The position numbers and the translations under genes are program-made. Shown here piece after piece: positions 8,957-17,007 of a stretch of DNA of 64,000 nucleotides. Within the stretch, counting starts at the first letter, position 1. Each line of letters opens with the position of its first letter. This stretch comes from Luteibaculum oceani (GTDB lineage: Bacteria; Bacteroidota; Bacteroidia; Flavobacteriales_D; Luteibaculaceae): assembly GCF_007995015.1 (NCBI RefSeq), contig NZ_VORB01000004.1:1-64000 (forward strand), in the 5' to 3' direction. Under the pieces are notes generated by a model. The model made no database searches, was not told where the DNA came from, and was given only the letters and a program-made list of their open reading frames with translations.

Positions 8957-9855
8957 AACTGCTTTGTGCAATTACCGTGTTAATTGCTTCAAGCTGCGAA
9001 AAAATAATAGAGATTAAAGCCGATCCCATCCCGCCCGTATTGGTAATTAATGGGATGATTCAGACCTCTGACAGCTGCCTTATTCATGTATTTAGTACAG
9101 ATTCTAGTTACAATGAATTTAGAGATTGGAGACCTATAGACATTAAGGGAGCAAACGTTTTCCTTGAAAATCAATCTGGTGAACGCGAGCAACTTCAATA
9201 CACTAAACAATGGGGTGGATATATAGGAAAACCGAGGAATCCAGGAGACCAATTAAAACTAATTGTATCCCACACTAACTACCCTACGGTATACGCTGAG
9301 ACACTTGTTCCCAGAAACCCCAGTAGCTTTAACGCAACAAATACAATCACATACGAGGAAGAAGGCAGTAGTTTTAAAGAATATAGAGTTGATTTTGACT
9401 GGACCTACAACTCAAGACCTAGGTATATTTTAGGAGAGGTGCAACAAAAAATTAAACAAAGGAAAGGAACCTGGCCTTTGTACGATACGATCACAACATA
9501 CCACAATGAAAATTTACACACCTATGATGCCAGGGTCTTTGCTATAGTAGACCCCATAGAAGACTTGGATGGTACTCGATATCTTGGGAACCAAGCCTAT
9601 ATAGAAAATGTAGGAAATCAAGATCGCGTGAAAATCTCTCTGTATTGGGATGAATACTCAAGTGGCGAAGCAGAACAGGAAATGTATGCTACAATAAGTA
9701 TATTATCGGAAGAGGCATACCGATTCTTTACTCAAGCGATTTTACAAGATTACACCAAGTACAACCCCTTTGCCAGTGCCGTAAATGTTCAGGGAAACAT
9801 AGAAAATGGATATGGTATTTTTTATGCCGTAAATAAATCTCGAGTAAAACTATAA
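8938..9855 (+). CDS. DUF4249 family surface lipoprotein, TonB receptor partner
   Basis: A 305-aa predicted lipoprotein. The signal sequence ends in a lipobox-like IASSC with the lipidated Cys at residue 20, followed by EKIIEIKAD. The body begins with a PPVLVINGMIQTSDSC strand typical of DUF4249 and looks all-beta. In Bacteroidota DUF4249 genes commonly follow a TonB-dependent receptor, and the protein is thought to act with it at the outer membrane; the substrate is not known. Its ATG lies inside the receptor gene (19-nt overlap), which implies translational coupling. The alkylation-repair gene follows after 8 bp, so it may be in the same transcript. Confidence 0.88.
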   Translation: MDKNILKLLCAITVLIASSCEKIIEIKADPIPPVLVINGMIQTSDSCLIHVFSTDSSYNEFRDWRPIDIKGANVFLENQSGEREQLQYTKQWGGYIGKPRNPGDQLKLIVSHTNYPTVYAETLVPRNPSSFNATNTITYEEEGSSFKEYRVDFDWTYNSRPRYILGEVQQKIKQRKGTWPLYDTITTYHNENLHTYDARVFAIVDPIEDLDGTRYLGNQAYIENVGNQDRVKISLYWDEYSSGEAEQEMYATISILSEEAYRFFTQAILQDYTKYNPFASAVNVQGNIENGYGIFYAVNKSRVKL

Positions 9856-9863
9856 TCCAGTTT

Positions 9864-10565
9864 ATGCAGGTTACCACCATTTTAGAGGAGTTAAAATCCT
9901 TAGGAACTGAAGATCGAATTTTATTCAGCCATAGAAACTTTCCTTCCTCAATGGAATTTTATGGTGTTACCATGCCAGATTTAAGATTGGCATATAAAGC
10001 ATTGCGAAATGAATTAAAACTCCTTTCAGAAAATCAAAAATTAGCATTGGCTCAGGAACTGGTAGCAAGTAAAAATTTCGAGGGGCAAATATTTGTTTAT
10101 GTATGGCTGGATAGTGATAAAAAATGGAATAAATCACTAAAGGAAGAAGAAATCATCTCCCTTAGTGGATGCCAGGATAACTGGGTATCGGTGGATTACT
10201 TTGGAAGTATAGTAACTGGTCCTGCTCTAAGAGAGGAAAGAATAGAAATCAGCACACTAGGCAGTTGGATAAACCATGAAAATGTGTGGTACCGCAGACT
10301 TGCTTTAACCAGTGCCATCGGATACATGCGTGGCATCAAATATTTTAAAATCTCCCCTTCAGAATTTGTATTACCAATTTGCAAAACTTTGGTAGACGAC
10401 CACCACAAAATGATATACCAGGCGGTATCTTGGGTACTCAGATCCCTCGTTAAATTTGACAGAAACGAAGTGGATTATTTCCTTGAAGCAAATAGTAACA
10501 AACTACACCCAAGGATAATTAGGGAGGTAAACACCAAATTGGAAACGGGTCTTAAAAACGGATAG
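9864..10565 (+). CDS. AlkD-like DNA alkylation repair protein (HEAT-like)
   Basis: A 233-aa all-helical protein of the AlkD/AlkC DNA glycosylase superfamily, which removes alkylated bases through a HEAT-like repeat scaffold. Family-typical stretches are seen: GVTMPDLR near residues 34-41, WVSVDYFGS in the middle, VWYRRLALTSAIGYM (about 141-155), and VSWVLRSL near 190. Length matches AlkD (about 230 aa). It starts 8 bp after the DUF4249 gene and its last 14 nt overlap the convergent Mpl-like gene. Activity is inferred from fold; I did not verify each substrate-contact residue. Confidence 0.87.
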   Translation: MQVTTILEELKSLGTEDRILFSHRNFPSSMEFYGVTMPDLRLAYKALRNELKLLSENQKLALAQELVASKNFEGQIFVYVWLDSDKKWNKSLKEEEIISLSGCQDNWVSVDYFGSIVTGPALREERIEISTLGSWINHENVWYRRLALTSAIGYMRGIKYFKISPSEFVLPICKTLVDDHHKMIYQAVSWVLRSLVKFDRNEVDYFLEANSNKLHPRIIREVNTKLETGLKNG

Positions 10566-11919
10566 CCTCTACCCTATCGTGAAATAAATTACCACTGCTC
10601 ATTAATAGTTGAACGCTATTGCGCTCCGTATCAGCTTTATCTAAAAAAGTCATCACCTCGGATTTATCGTTGGTCACCAATAAATCTTGATTTCCAAAAG
10701 CCTTTTTAACATCTGCAATAGAGATAGGTGGAAGCTTTTTATGCTCCAACACCTTGGGATCGAAGAATACCACTCCGGCATCAACATCGTCCATTGCTCC
10801 TTTATATTGAGGGAGAAAGCGTTTGTCCAAAGATGAAAAAGTATGTAGTTCTAATGCGGCAATAAACTTTCTATCCTTAAAATTATCGCGCACGGCCTTT
10901 ACAGTTGCCTTTACTTTAGAAGGAGCATGTGCAAAGTCGTAATAAATGTTTTTATCCTCGTCTTGATAAATCAACTGAAGTCTTCTCGCTGCGCCCTTAA
11001 AATCGTGGAGTGCATTATAAAAGTAAGATCCTAAAATTTCTATTTCATTTAATAACAACCTAGCTCCCTCGGCATTAGCCAAATTGTGGTTACCAAAAAA
11101 CGGTAATTCTAAATTTTTAAAACTTTTGTTTACTAAGGTTACGCCACGGCTTGAGGATTTGGCAAGGGATGGACCGTATGGAATATAACGGATATTAGGG
11201 TTAAGTCTTTTTTCTACCAGTTTTTTTAGCTCCATATCCCCTTCGAAATATATCAGAGCTCCTCCCGGCTCAATATCCCGAATTAATCTTTCAAAGGTTG
11301 CGAGGTAGCTTTGGTAGGTTGGAAATACATTAATATGGTCCCAAGCCAAACCTGTTATTATTGCAGCATGAGGCTTGTAGTGTAAAAACTTCGATCTATT
11401 ATCCAACGGAGAACTAAGATATTCGTCTCCCTCAAAAATGGCCACATCGGCTTTAGAATCGAATCCAACCATACAATCGAACCCCTCTAACTTTGATCCT
11501 ACCAGGTAATTAAACGGTTTATTCAATTTTTTATAGGCATGTAAAAGCATTCCTGTAATAGATGTTTTCCCATGGCTACCAGCCACAATTAAACGCTTGC
11601 AAAGCCTACTCTGTTGGAACATGAATTCGGGAAAAGAATAAATAGGCAGTTGTAACCCGTTAGCTTTCGCCAGTTCTGGATTGTCTGGCCTAGCGTGCAT
11701 CCCCAAAATAACTGCATCAATATTTTCGGTAATTCTATCTGCATTCCAGCCCATCTTCTCAGGTAGTAAATTATGATCTGCAAGGCGGGATTTTGACGGA
11801 TCAAAAATAGCGTCGTCTGAACCTGACACTTTAATACCCTTATTCTTTAATGCAATTGCCATATTGTGCATTACTGCACCTCCAATGGCGATTATATGTA
11901 CCCTATTAAATGCTCTCAT
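10552..11919 (-). CDS. mpl: Mpl-like UDP-MurNAc:tripeptide ligase (murein recycling)
   Basis: A 455-aa Mur ligase family enzyme. The N-terminal domain opens with VHIIAIGGAVMHNMA, the place of the Mpl/MurC dinucleotide-like motif. The ATP-binding loop is GSHGKTS (114-120), and FEGDEY follows in the central domain. The C-terminal ligase domain has the YDFAHAPSKVKATV stretch. These features point to Mpl, which joins recovered murein tripeptide to UDP-MurNAc, rather than MurC: the HARPDNPEL segment is Mpl-like and the gene is not in a division/cell-wall cluster. It is convergent with the AlkD-like gene (14-bp overlap). Confidence 0.85.
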   Translation of the reverse strand: MRAFNRVHIIAIGGAVMHNMAIALKNKGIKVSGSDDAIFDPSKSRLADHNLLPEKMGWNADRITENIDAVILGMHARPDNPELAKANGLQLPIYSFPEFMFQQSRLCKRLIVAGSHGKTSITGMLLHAYKKLNKPFNYLVGSKLEGFDCMVGFDSKADVAIFEGDEYLSSPLDNRSKFLHYKPHAAIITGLAWDHINVFPTYQSYLATFERLIRDIEPGGALIYFEGDMELKKLVEKRLNPNIRYIPYGPSLAKSSSRGVTLVNKSFKNLELPFFGNHNLANAEGARLLLNEIEILGSYFYNALHDFKGAARRLQLIYQDEDKNIYYDFAHAPSKVKATVKAVRDNFKDRKFIAALELHTFSSLDKRFLPQYKGAMDDVDAGVVFFDPKVLEHKKLPPISIADVKKAFGNQDLLVTNDKSEVMTFLDKADTERNSVQLLMSSGNLFHDRVEAIRF

Positions 11920-12022
11920 TGCAACGAAAATATAGAAAGCAATGATGTTGAGATATACTATCGCAAATAAATTCCAACAAGGAAATTGCTGTTTCCTATA
12001 TTAGGACCTTAAACTCGGACTT

Positions 12023-12874
12023 ATGAATTTACATGTAATAGATACTGGATTTTTCAAATTGGATGGAGGAGCCATGTTTGGAGTGGTTCCTAAAAGCCTG
12101 TGGAATAAACGGCATCCGGCCGATGAGAATAACATGTGCACTTGGGCGATGCGCTGCCTTTTAATTGAGGATGGCGACAAACTAGTTCTTATCGATACAG
12201 GAATGGGAGACAAACAAAGTGAGAAGTTTTTTTCCTTTTACTACCTCCAGGACACTATTACCTTGGAGCAGTCCTTAGCAAAGAAAGGTTTTCATCCAGA
12301 CGATATAACTGATGTTGTATTAACCCATTTGCATTTCGATCATTGTGGAGGGGCAGTTAGTTTAAATGCCTCCAAAGGGAACTTTTACCCCACATTTAAA
12401 AATGCTACCTATTGGTCAAATTCGCATCATTGGGAATGGGCCATGTACCCAAATGCTAGGGAAAAAGCCAGTTTTTTAAAGGATAACTTCGAATGTCTTG
12501 AAAGCTCAGGCCAATTAAAACACTTGGATGTTAGTGACTGGATTGGCAACGGTCCTTTCCCATGGATGAACATTTTATTTGTAAATGGCCATACTGATAA
12601 ACAAATGATTCCGATTATTAAATACAAGGAAAAACAAATTGTATTTACCGCCGACCTACTACCATCTATACACCATATTCCGGTAGCTTGGGTTATGGCA
12701 TATGATACTCGCCCCTTAATTACTTTGGAAGAAAGGCAAAGATTTTTACCCGAAGCGGTTAGTAATGAGTATTATCTGTTTCTAGAGCACGATGCACATC
12801 ACGAAATGTGCACCCTAAAAGACTCGGAAAAGGGAGTGGTTTTAGATAAAACCCTTTCCCTAGATGAACTATAA
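12023..12874 (+). CDS. MBL-fold metallo-hydrolase (lactonase-like)
   Basis: A 283-aa metallo-beta-lactamase-fold hydrolase. The metal motif THLHFDHCGG (101-110) supplies His102, His104, Asp106 and His107. A strand before it, LVLIDTGMGD (55-63), is typical of the fold, and a later VNGHTDKQMIP and TADLLPS supply further ligands. The layout resembles the AHL-lactonase/AttM-like branch, but that subgroup also holds many hydrolases of unknown substrate. No signal peptide is seen, so it is probably cytosolic. It is a single gene, with convergent neighbours downstream. Confidence 0.88.
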   Translation: MNLHVIDTGFFKLDGGAMFGVVPKSLWNKRHPADENNMCTWAMRCLLIEDGDKLVLIDTGMGDKQSEKFFSFYYLQDTITLEQSLAKKGFHPDDITDVVLTHLHFDHCGGAVSLNASKGNFYPTFKNATYWSNSHHWEWAMYPNAREKASFLKDNFECLESSGQLKHLDVSDWIGNGPFPWMNILFVNGHTDKQMIPIIKYKEKQIVFTADLLPSIHHIPVAWVMAYDTRPLITLEERQRFLPEAVSNEYYLFLEHDAHHEMCTLKDSEKGVVLDKTLSLDEL

Positions 12875-12881
12875 TTGAAAA

Positions 12882-12902
12882 GGGGAGGAAATAATCCTCC
12901 CC
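12882..12902 (-). terminator. Hairpin terminator between MBL gene and 84-aa gene A
   Basis: A perfect 8-bp stem GGGGAGGA/TCCTCCCC with a 5-nt loop AATAA. On the minus strand it is followed by TTTT, so it best fits termination of the minus-strand 84-aa gene A. It may also stop the plus-strand MBL gene, though no T-tract follows on that side. Confidence 0.7.
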
Positions 12903-12939
12903 CAACCATTTCGGTTAGATTTTATTCTTTCCGAAGACC

Positions 12940-13194
12940 TCAAAAATAACTTTTGCACAAATTCTCATAACCAATTTGGTTGTGAAGTATAAAAGTATCT
13001 TCCTGCTTCGAGGGTAAATCTAAACTGATACTATATCCATAACACTTCCAAACTAAAGTTCCTTTAGCACCTCTATTTACCTCGATGAATCCTGCGGAAA
13101 TAGGACGAAGAGTTTTATAATCGGAATGCGAATGATGCATTGGAAAGGCTACTATTTTCCCGTTTTCTGTACGTACATACTTTAATGTTGCCAT
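12940..13194 (-). CDS. 84-aa protein A, tandem paralogue (function unknown)
   Basis: I do not recognise this family. The 84-aa protein begins MATLKYVRTENGKIVAFP and has a central PISAGFIE octapeptide, then a CYGYSISL stretch. It is soluble by eye, with no signal peptide, and is rich in His near residues 20-23. Protein B (13506-13760) has exactly the same length and about 37 of 84 identical positions, including MATLKY, AFP, PISAGFIE and CxGxSxSL. The start is set at 13194 rather than an in-frame ATG at 13221 because both paralogues then begin MATLKY. A -7-like TATTTTTG lies at 13265-13272 on this strand, and a conserved dyad lies about 122 bp upstream. Confidence 0.8.
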   Translation of the reverse strand: MATLKYVRTENGKIVAFPMHHSHSDYKTLRPISAGFIEVNRGAKGTLVWKCYGYSISLDLPSKQEDTFILHNQIGYENLCKSYF

Positions 13195-13315
13195 AATAAA
13201 AGGTTTTAAGTGCAATCTCATGACTGCAAAAAATTAAAACCAAATACGAGACCAGCGAGCATACCAAAAATACATTAGACTGATTTACAGCCCCTTACAT
13301 AGGTTCTGGATTTAT

Positions 13316-13350
13316 AAAAAATTTTCAAAATGAAAATCAAATTCAATTTG
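13316..13350. promoter_or_regulatory. Two-part dyad upstream of 84-aa gene A (copy 1)
   Basis: The element contains two adjacent perfect inverted repeats: TTTTCA-N3-TGAAAA, then CAAATT-N1-AATTTG. A near-identical 33-nt element lies at 13883-13915 upstream of gene B. Distances to the respective starts are 122 and 123 bp. This looks like a protein-binding site kept with the duplicated gene. Apart from this element, a -7-like box and weaker similarity to the gene B upstream region, the 13195-13439 gap shows no gene. Confidence 0.6.
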
Positions 13351-13439
13351 GGTGTCCAAAACTTATAAATATTTTTTGTTGGGTACTAAGCAATCAATAG
13401 AGCTACGTTTGTAGAATGTTAAATCAACTTTATAGGCAC

Positions 13440-13469
13440 AAAAAAGCGGGACAGATTAATCTGCCCCGC
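13440..13469 (-). terminator. Intrinsic terminator of 84-aa gene B
   Basis: On the minus strand a 12-bp stem (GCGGGGCAGATT/AATCTGTCCCGC, one G-T pair) is followed by TTTTTT. It lies 36 bp past the stop of gene B. A second hairpin, TAGGGTC/GACCCTA at 13476-13508, sits between it and the gene and overlaps the stop codon. Confidence 0.85.
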
Positions 13470-13505
13470 CCACTTTAGGGTCGCCATACCGTACCAACCT
13501 AGACC

Positions 13506-13760
13506 CTAGAAGAAACTGTATAACTCTTTCTTTACTATTTTTTTATTCAATAACTCTGTATCCTCCCTTTCCTTGGATACTATCTTAAGGCTAACACTCT
13601 CCCCAAAGCACCTAAATCGCAGGTGACCGGATTCGTCGTGATACATCTCAATAAATCCCGCTGAAATAGGATTTAGGTGAGCGTATTCGGCGTGACATTT
13701 GTACTCGGGAAATGCAATGATTTCCCCCTCTTTTGTTCTGATGTACTTTAAAGTTGCCAT
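13506..13760 (-). CDS. 84-aa protein B, tandem paralogue (function unknown)
   Basis: Paralogue of protein A, also 84 aa, beginning MATLKYIRTKEGEIIAFP with the same central PISAGFIE and CFGESVSL. The start is taken at 13760 because it matches protein A; an in-frame ATG at 13838 would add 26 residues with no counterpart in A. The C-terminal third is Lys/Glu-rich and less conserved. The upstream 120 bp resemble those of gene A in patches, so the duplication covers gene plus control region. No domain of known function is recognised. The absence of mobile-element marks suggests local duplication. Confidence 0.8.
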   Translation of the reverse strand: MATLKYIRTKEGEIIAFPEYKCHAEYAHLNPISAGFIEMYHDESGHLRFRCFGESVSLKIVSKEREDTELLNKKIVKKELYSFF

Positions 13761-13882
13761 AGCCCTTTGTTTTGTGGGCACCGAGGGAATGCCAATTAAA
13801 GCAAACCAAATTCCAGACCAAGTCCATGCCAAAAACATAAACCGCTGGATTTCTGCTAGTTACGTTTTAACACTTCTTTGCT

Positions 13883-13915
13883 AAAATTTTCAAAATGAAA
13901 ACAAATTTCAATTTG
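13883..13915. promoter_or_regulatory. Two-part dyad upstream of 84-aa gene B (copy 2)
   Basis: Same layout as 13316-13350: TTTTCA-N3-TGAAAA then CAAATT-N2-AATTTG. It lies 123 bp upstream of gene B and 145 bp upstream of the divergent kinase gene at 14061, so a factor bound here could act on both. Apart from this element, the 13761-14060 gap holds only the alternative upstream extension of that kinase. Confidence 0.6.
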
Positions 13916-14060
13916 AAAAGTCGGGCGTAAACCTAATCACCCCTAAAACCACCCCTATTAAATGTTATTAATCGACTATAAATGCCTACTCATCCTATTT
14001 ATCAGTCAATTGATTTGCTTTTCACGTCATTACTACAAACACCCCAACACAAATAGCCTA

Positions 14061-15401
14061 ATGACGCTAAAGGACCTCATACCCAAAATTGAATTCAACA
14101 GGGACTATAAATCTAGCTCCGATAGAATAAATTCGTTTCTGCTTTCGGTAATAACTGGCACCTGTATTTTAATCAATGGGGTCGTCCTTCTTTTTACCTT
14201 TTATAGTGATACAGCTTCCATAATCCAAGCTGCTTTTACTTGCACCTTGGCTGGAATGATTCTATCCTTTTTATACAATCAGGGTAAAGCTTCCCAACGG
14301 ATATTTGGGAAAAATTTCTTCATCGTTTTATGCAACTTATCCTTGGTAGTTATCAACCTGTTATTTGAAATAGAAGCAGGTTTCTTATTTTACTACTTAG
14401 CCATTGCCCCATTGTCGGTTGTCTTATTTAAACCGGGAAAAAAGGTTAGTTACTTTTATAGTGCTTTAACTGTGGCTTCCCTCGTATTTTCTCTAATCCT
14501 ATATAGCTTTATTCCTCCCATTAGTTCGATACGTCCAGAAATTCTATACATCTTTCAATGGATCAACCCAATTTTCTCTACTTCCCTTCTTATTATTATC
14601 ACCTTTAACAGTTCCCGTATTAAGTCGGAAATAATTTCAGATATAGAACGCAAAAACAAATTACTTACTGAGAGCATAGAAAGAGAGTTGTATTTAAAAC
14701 TACAATTCAAATCACTAGATGAATTTGCCTCTATTGTGGCTCATGATTTAAAAGCACCATTGAGTAACCTCAAGTACCTAGTAGATCGATTTAAAAGTAG
14801 CATCCAAAATCAAGAGACTAACAAACTAGAGGGGCTAAACAACACTTTAGAAAGCTGCGTAAATAACGCCCAATCACTAATTGAAAGCATTCTTCATTAT
14901 TCTAAAGCCAACCTGAAAAATGGCAAACTTGAACATTTTAAGTTAGTCGATTTATTTCTTGAGTTAGAAAATACGTTTAAAACAAAAGGCAAAATAAATT
15001 TCGATTCCAGCACGGCACCTAGCACAATTTTTGGGAATAAATTCCAAATCGAACAGGTATTACTAAACCTTATTGATAACGCCTTTCATCACGCTAAGTA
15101 TGGAAATACAATAAAAATAACAGTAAAGGAATTAAATCAAGGTAGCTTGGTTTTTAAGGTTACCGACTTTGCAATTGGCAGCAATATTGAAACAACAAAG
15201 GAGGATGATAGCTTTGAATTTACACCAACTCCTCCCTCGGGTAGTCACCTAGGAATAGGACTCAGTATAGTTCGTAAACTCGTATTTCAAAACGGTGGAG
15301 AATTTGGTATGGAGACCACTTCATCAATTGGAAACATTTATTGGTTTTCTTGGCCTAAAAATCAAAAGCTAACGGTGGAAAAATTAGTGTTTTTAAATTG
15401 A
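14061..15401 (+). CDS. Membrane sensor histidine kinase HK1 (six-helix sensor)
   Basis: A 446-aa kinase. Six hydrophobic segments lie at about residues 23-182, followed by a short coiled linker. The dimerisation/phosphoacceptor domain has VAHDLKAPLSNL (His228), and the ATPase domain has N-box LLNLIDNAFHHA (Asn340) and G2 box LGIGLSIV (397-404). The G1 box is abnormal: the usual DxGxG reads DFAIG (369-373). The start at 14061 is chosen because it aligns with HK2; an upstream in-frame ATG at 13962 would add 33 residues with an extra hydrophobic stretch. HK2, 146 bp downstream, is a close paralogue. No response regulator is nearby. Confidence 0.85.
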   Translation: MTLKDLIPKIEFNRDYKSSSDRINSFLLSVITGTCILINGVVLLFTFYSDTASIIQAAFTCTLAGMILSFLYNQGKASQRIFGKNFFIVLCNLSLVVINLLFEIEAGFLFYYLAIAPLSVVLFKPGKKVSYFYSALTVASLVFSLILYSFIPPISSIRPEILYIFQWINPIFSTSLLIIITFNSSRIKSEIISDIERKNKLLTESIERELYLKLQFKSLDEFASIVAHDLKAPLSNLKYLVDRFKSSIQNQETNKLEGLNNTLESCVNNAQSLIESILHYSKANLKNGKLEHFKLVDLFLELENTFKTKGKINFDSSTAPSTIFGNKFQIEQVLLNLIDNAFHHAKYGNTIKITVKELNQGSLVFKVTDFAIGSNIETTKEDDSFEFTPTPPSGSHLGIGLSIVRKLVFQNGGEFGMETTSSIGNIYWFSWPKNQKLTVEKLVFLN

Positions 15402-15520
15402 GGCCTGGTTCTAATATCCCTATTGATTAATTTTTGTTTAATACTAGTTAGACGAAATGATTTAATCGGAGATTTTAATTTACCTATCTAATAAAAATAA
15501 CAACAACCTCATTTTTACCG

Positions 15521-15542
15521 TACTTAAATTAAAAATTAAGTA
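15521..15542. promoter_or_regulatory. 7-bp inverted repeat just before HK2
   Basis: TACTTAA and TTAAGTA form a perfect 7-bp inverted repeat with an 8-nt A/T loop, ending 5 nt before the HK2 start codon. The position suits an operator or a translation-control hairpin. The surrounding sequence is AT-rich, so a chance dyad cannot be excluded. Confidence 0.3.
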
Positions 15543-15547
15543 TAAAA

Positions 15548-16873
15548 ATGGTCGCGAATCTAAAATCGACAAATTCGTATCAGGAAACAATAAAAATCCA
15601 ACAGCAACTGCTTAACATTTTCATTGCTGCATGTATGTTAGTGAATAGTTTTGTGCTGCTTATTAGTTTGTTTGGATTCGAAAATTCACCTGGTCCATCG
15701 ATCTTTACCTTATCCTTTATTTTGGCGGCATTTGCACTCTATTTAAACAACAGTGGGCATCGAAATCAAAACCTAGCCAAACATTACTTTTTAATTTTAT
15801 GTAACCTCGCTTTGATTGGCTTTGTTTTAGCCTTTGGTCAGGAGGCTATGTTTCAAATCTATTTCTTAGCCATAAGCCAATTGGGGATTGTTTTGTTCAA
15901 AGGGAGTAGCATTTCAGCCCATTTTTACGTGGCGCTTTCTTTTGGTTCTTGGCTCTTCTCTGCAGTGATTACTCAAAATATAGCCCCACAGGTAGAGGTT
16001 TCGAACGAATATATATCGCGGTTTAATTATCTTAATTTAGTATTAGTCTTTGCATTATTGGTAATGATAATGGGCTTTACCAAACGCCTAACCTTAGGGT
16101 ATATCAGAGAAATAAAAGATAAAAACCGAGAGCTTTCAGAGCAGTTAGACAGGGAAAAACAGCTGGTCAGTCAAAACAAAAATTTGGATGAATTTTCTGC
16201 TATTGTCACCCATGATTTAAAGGCACCACTGAGTAATCTTGAATATCTTTTTCAAAGATTAAAGAATAAAATGCCTCCTGAATTTAAAACAGGTGAGGAA
16301 GAATTGCTCAAACACATAAGCGGCTGTATGGGTAAAATGAAGAACTTAATATTTACTGTACTTAATTACTCTAAAGGAGAGCACGAAAACGTAAGTTTCT
16401 CTAAATACAAACTTGCAGATGCCCTTTTTGATGTTGACCTGTTACTTAAGGGAAAAGGAAATTTGAATATTGATCTTTCAACTGCTCCCAGCCATATATA
16501 TGGCAACAAATTTCAATTAGAGCAGGTGCTTTTAAATTTGGTAGATAACGCCCTTAAGCACAGCTCCTCAAACAAAAGAAAGGTATTTATAAGTGCCACC
16601 GAATTGCAGACAGATTCTGTTTTATTTAGGATTTCAGATCATGGTAAACCAATGGATCCGCTTATCGCGAAGGACATTTTCAATTTTTTTCGAGGGTTCA
16701 GCAAAAACAAAAAGCATCATTTTGGAATAGGGCTTTCTATAGTAAGGAAATTGGTCATTCAAAATGGCGGGAAGTTTGGTATGGAATCTAACTCATCGGT
16801 CGGAAATACATTTTGGTTTACATGGCCTACTGAACAAAAGACCAACGTAGATCAACTAATACACTTAAACTAG
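15548..16873 (+). CDS. Membrane sensor histidine kinase HK2 (six-helix sensor)
   Basis: A 441-aa paralogue of HK1 with the same plan: six hydrophobic segments (about residues 22-178), a linker, the phosphoacceptor region VTHDLKAPLSNL (His222), N-box LLNLVDNALKHS and G2 box FGIGLSIV. The G1 box reads DHGKP, nearer to DxGxG than in HK1 but still not canonical. Identity to HK1 is high in the kinase core and in phrases such as STAPS-IxGNKFQxEQVLLNL and QNGGxFGMExxSSxGNxxW, which shows gene duplication. The sensory region has no recognised ligand motif. The partner regulator is not encoded nearby. Confidence 0.87.
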   Translation: MVANLKSTNSYQETIKIQQQLLNIFIAACMLVNSFVLLISLFGFENSPGPSIFTLSFILAAFALYLNNSGHRNQNLAKHYFLILCNLALIGFVLAFGQEAMFQIYFLAISQLGIVLFKGSSISAHFYVALSFGSWLFSAVITQNIAPQVEVSNEYISRFNYLNLVLVFALLVMIMGFTKRLTLGYIREIKDKNRELSEQLDREKQLVSQNKNLDEFSAIVTHDLKAPLSNLEYLFQRLKNKMPPEFKTGEEELLKHISGCMGKMKNLIFTVLNYSKGEHENVSFSKYKLADALFDVDLLLKGKGNLNIDLSTAPSHIYGNKFQLEQVLLNLVDNALKHSSSNKRKVFISATELQTDSVLFRISDHGKPMDPLIAKDIFNFFRGFSKNKKHHFGIGLSIVRKLVIQNGGKFGMESNSSVGNTFWFTWPTEQKTNVDQLIHLN

Positions 16874-17007
16874 TACTTTATCCTACTAATAAATTGGCTA
16901 GTCTGTTAGAATGTACCGTTAAGCGGTTATACATATTATGCTTGCATACTAATTGTAAATTGGATAATTACTGAAAATACCTCAGTAAATCACTTATCTC
17001 CAACACT

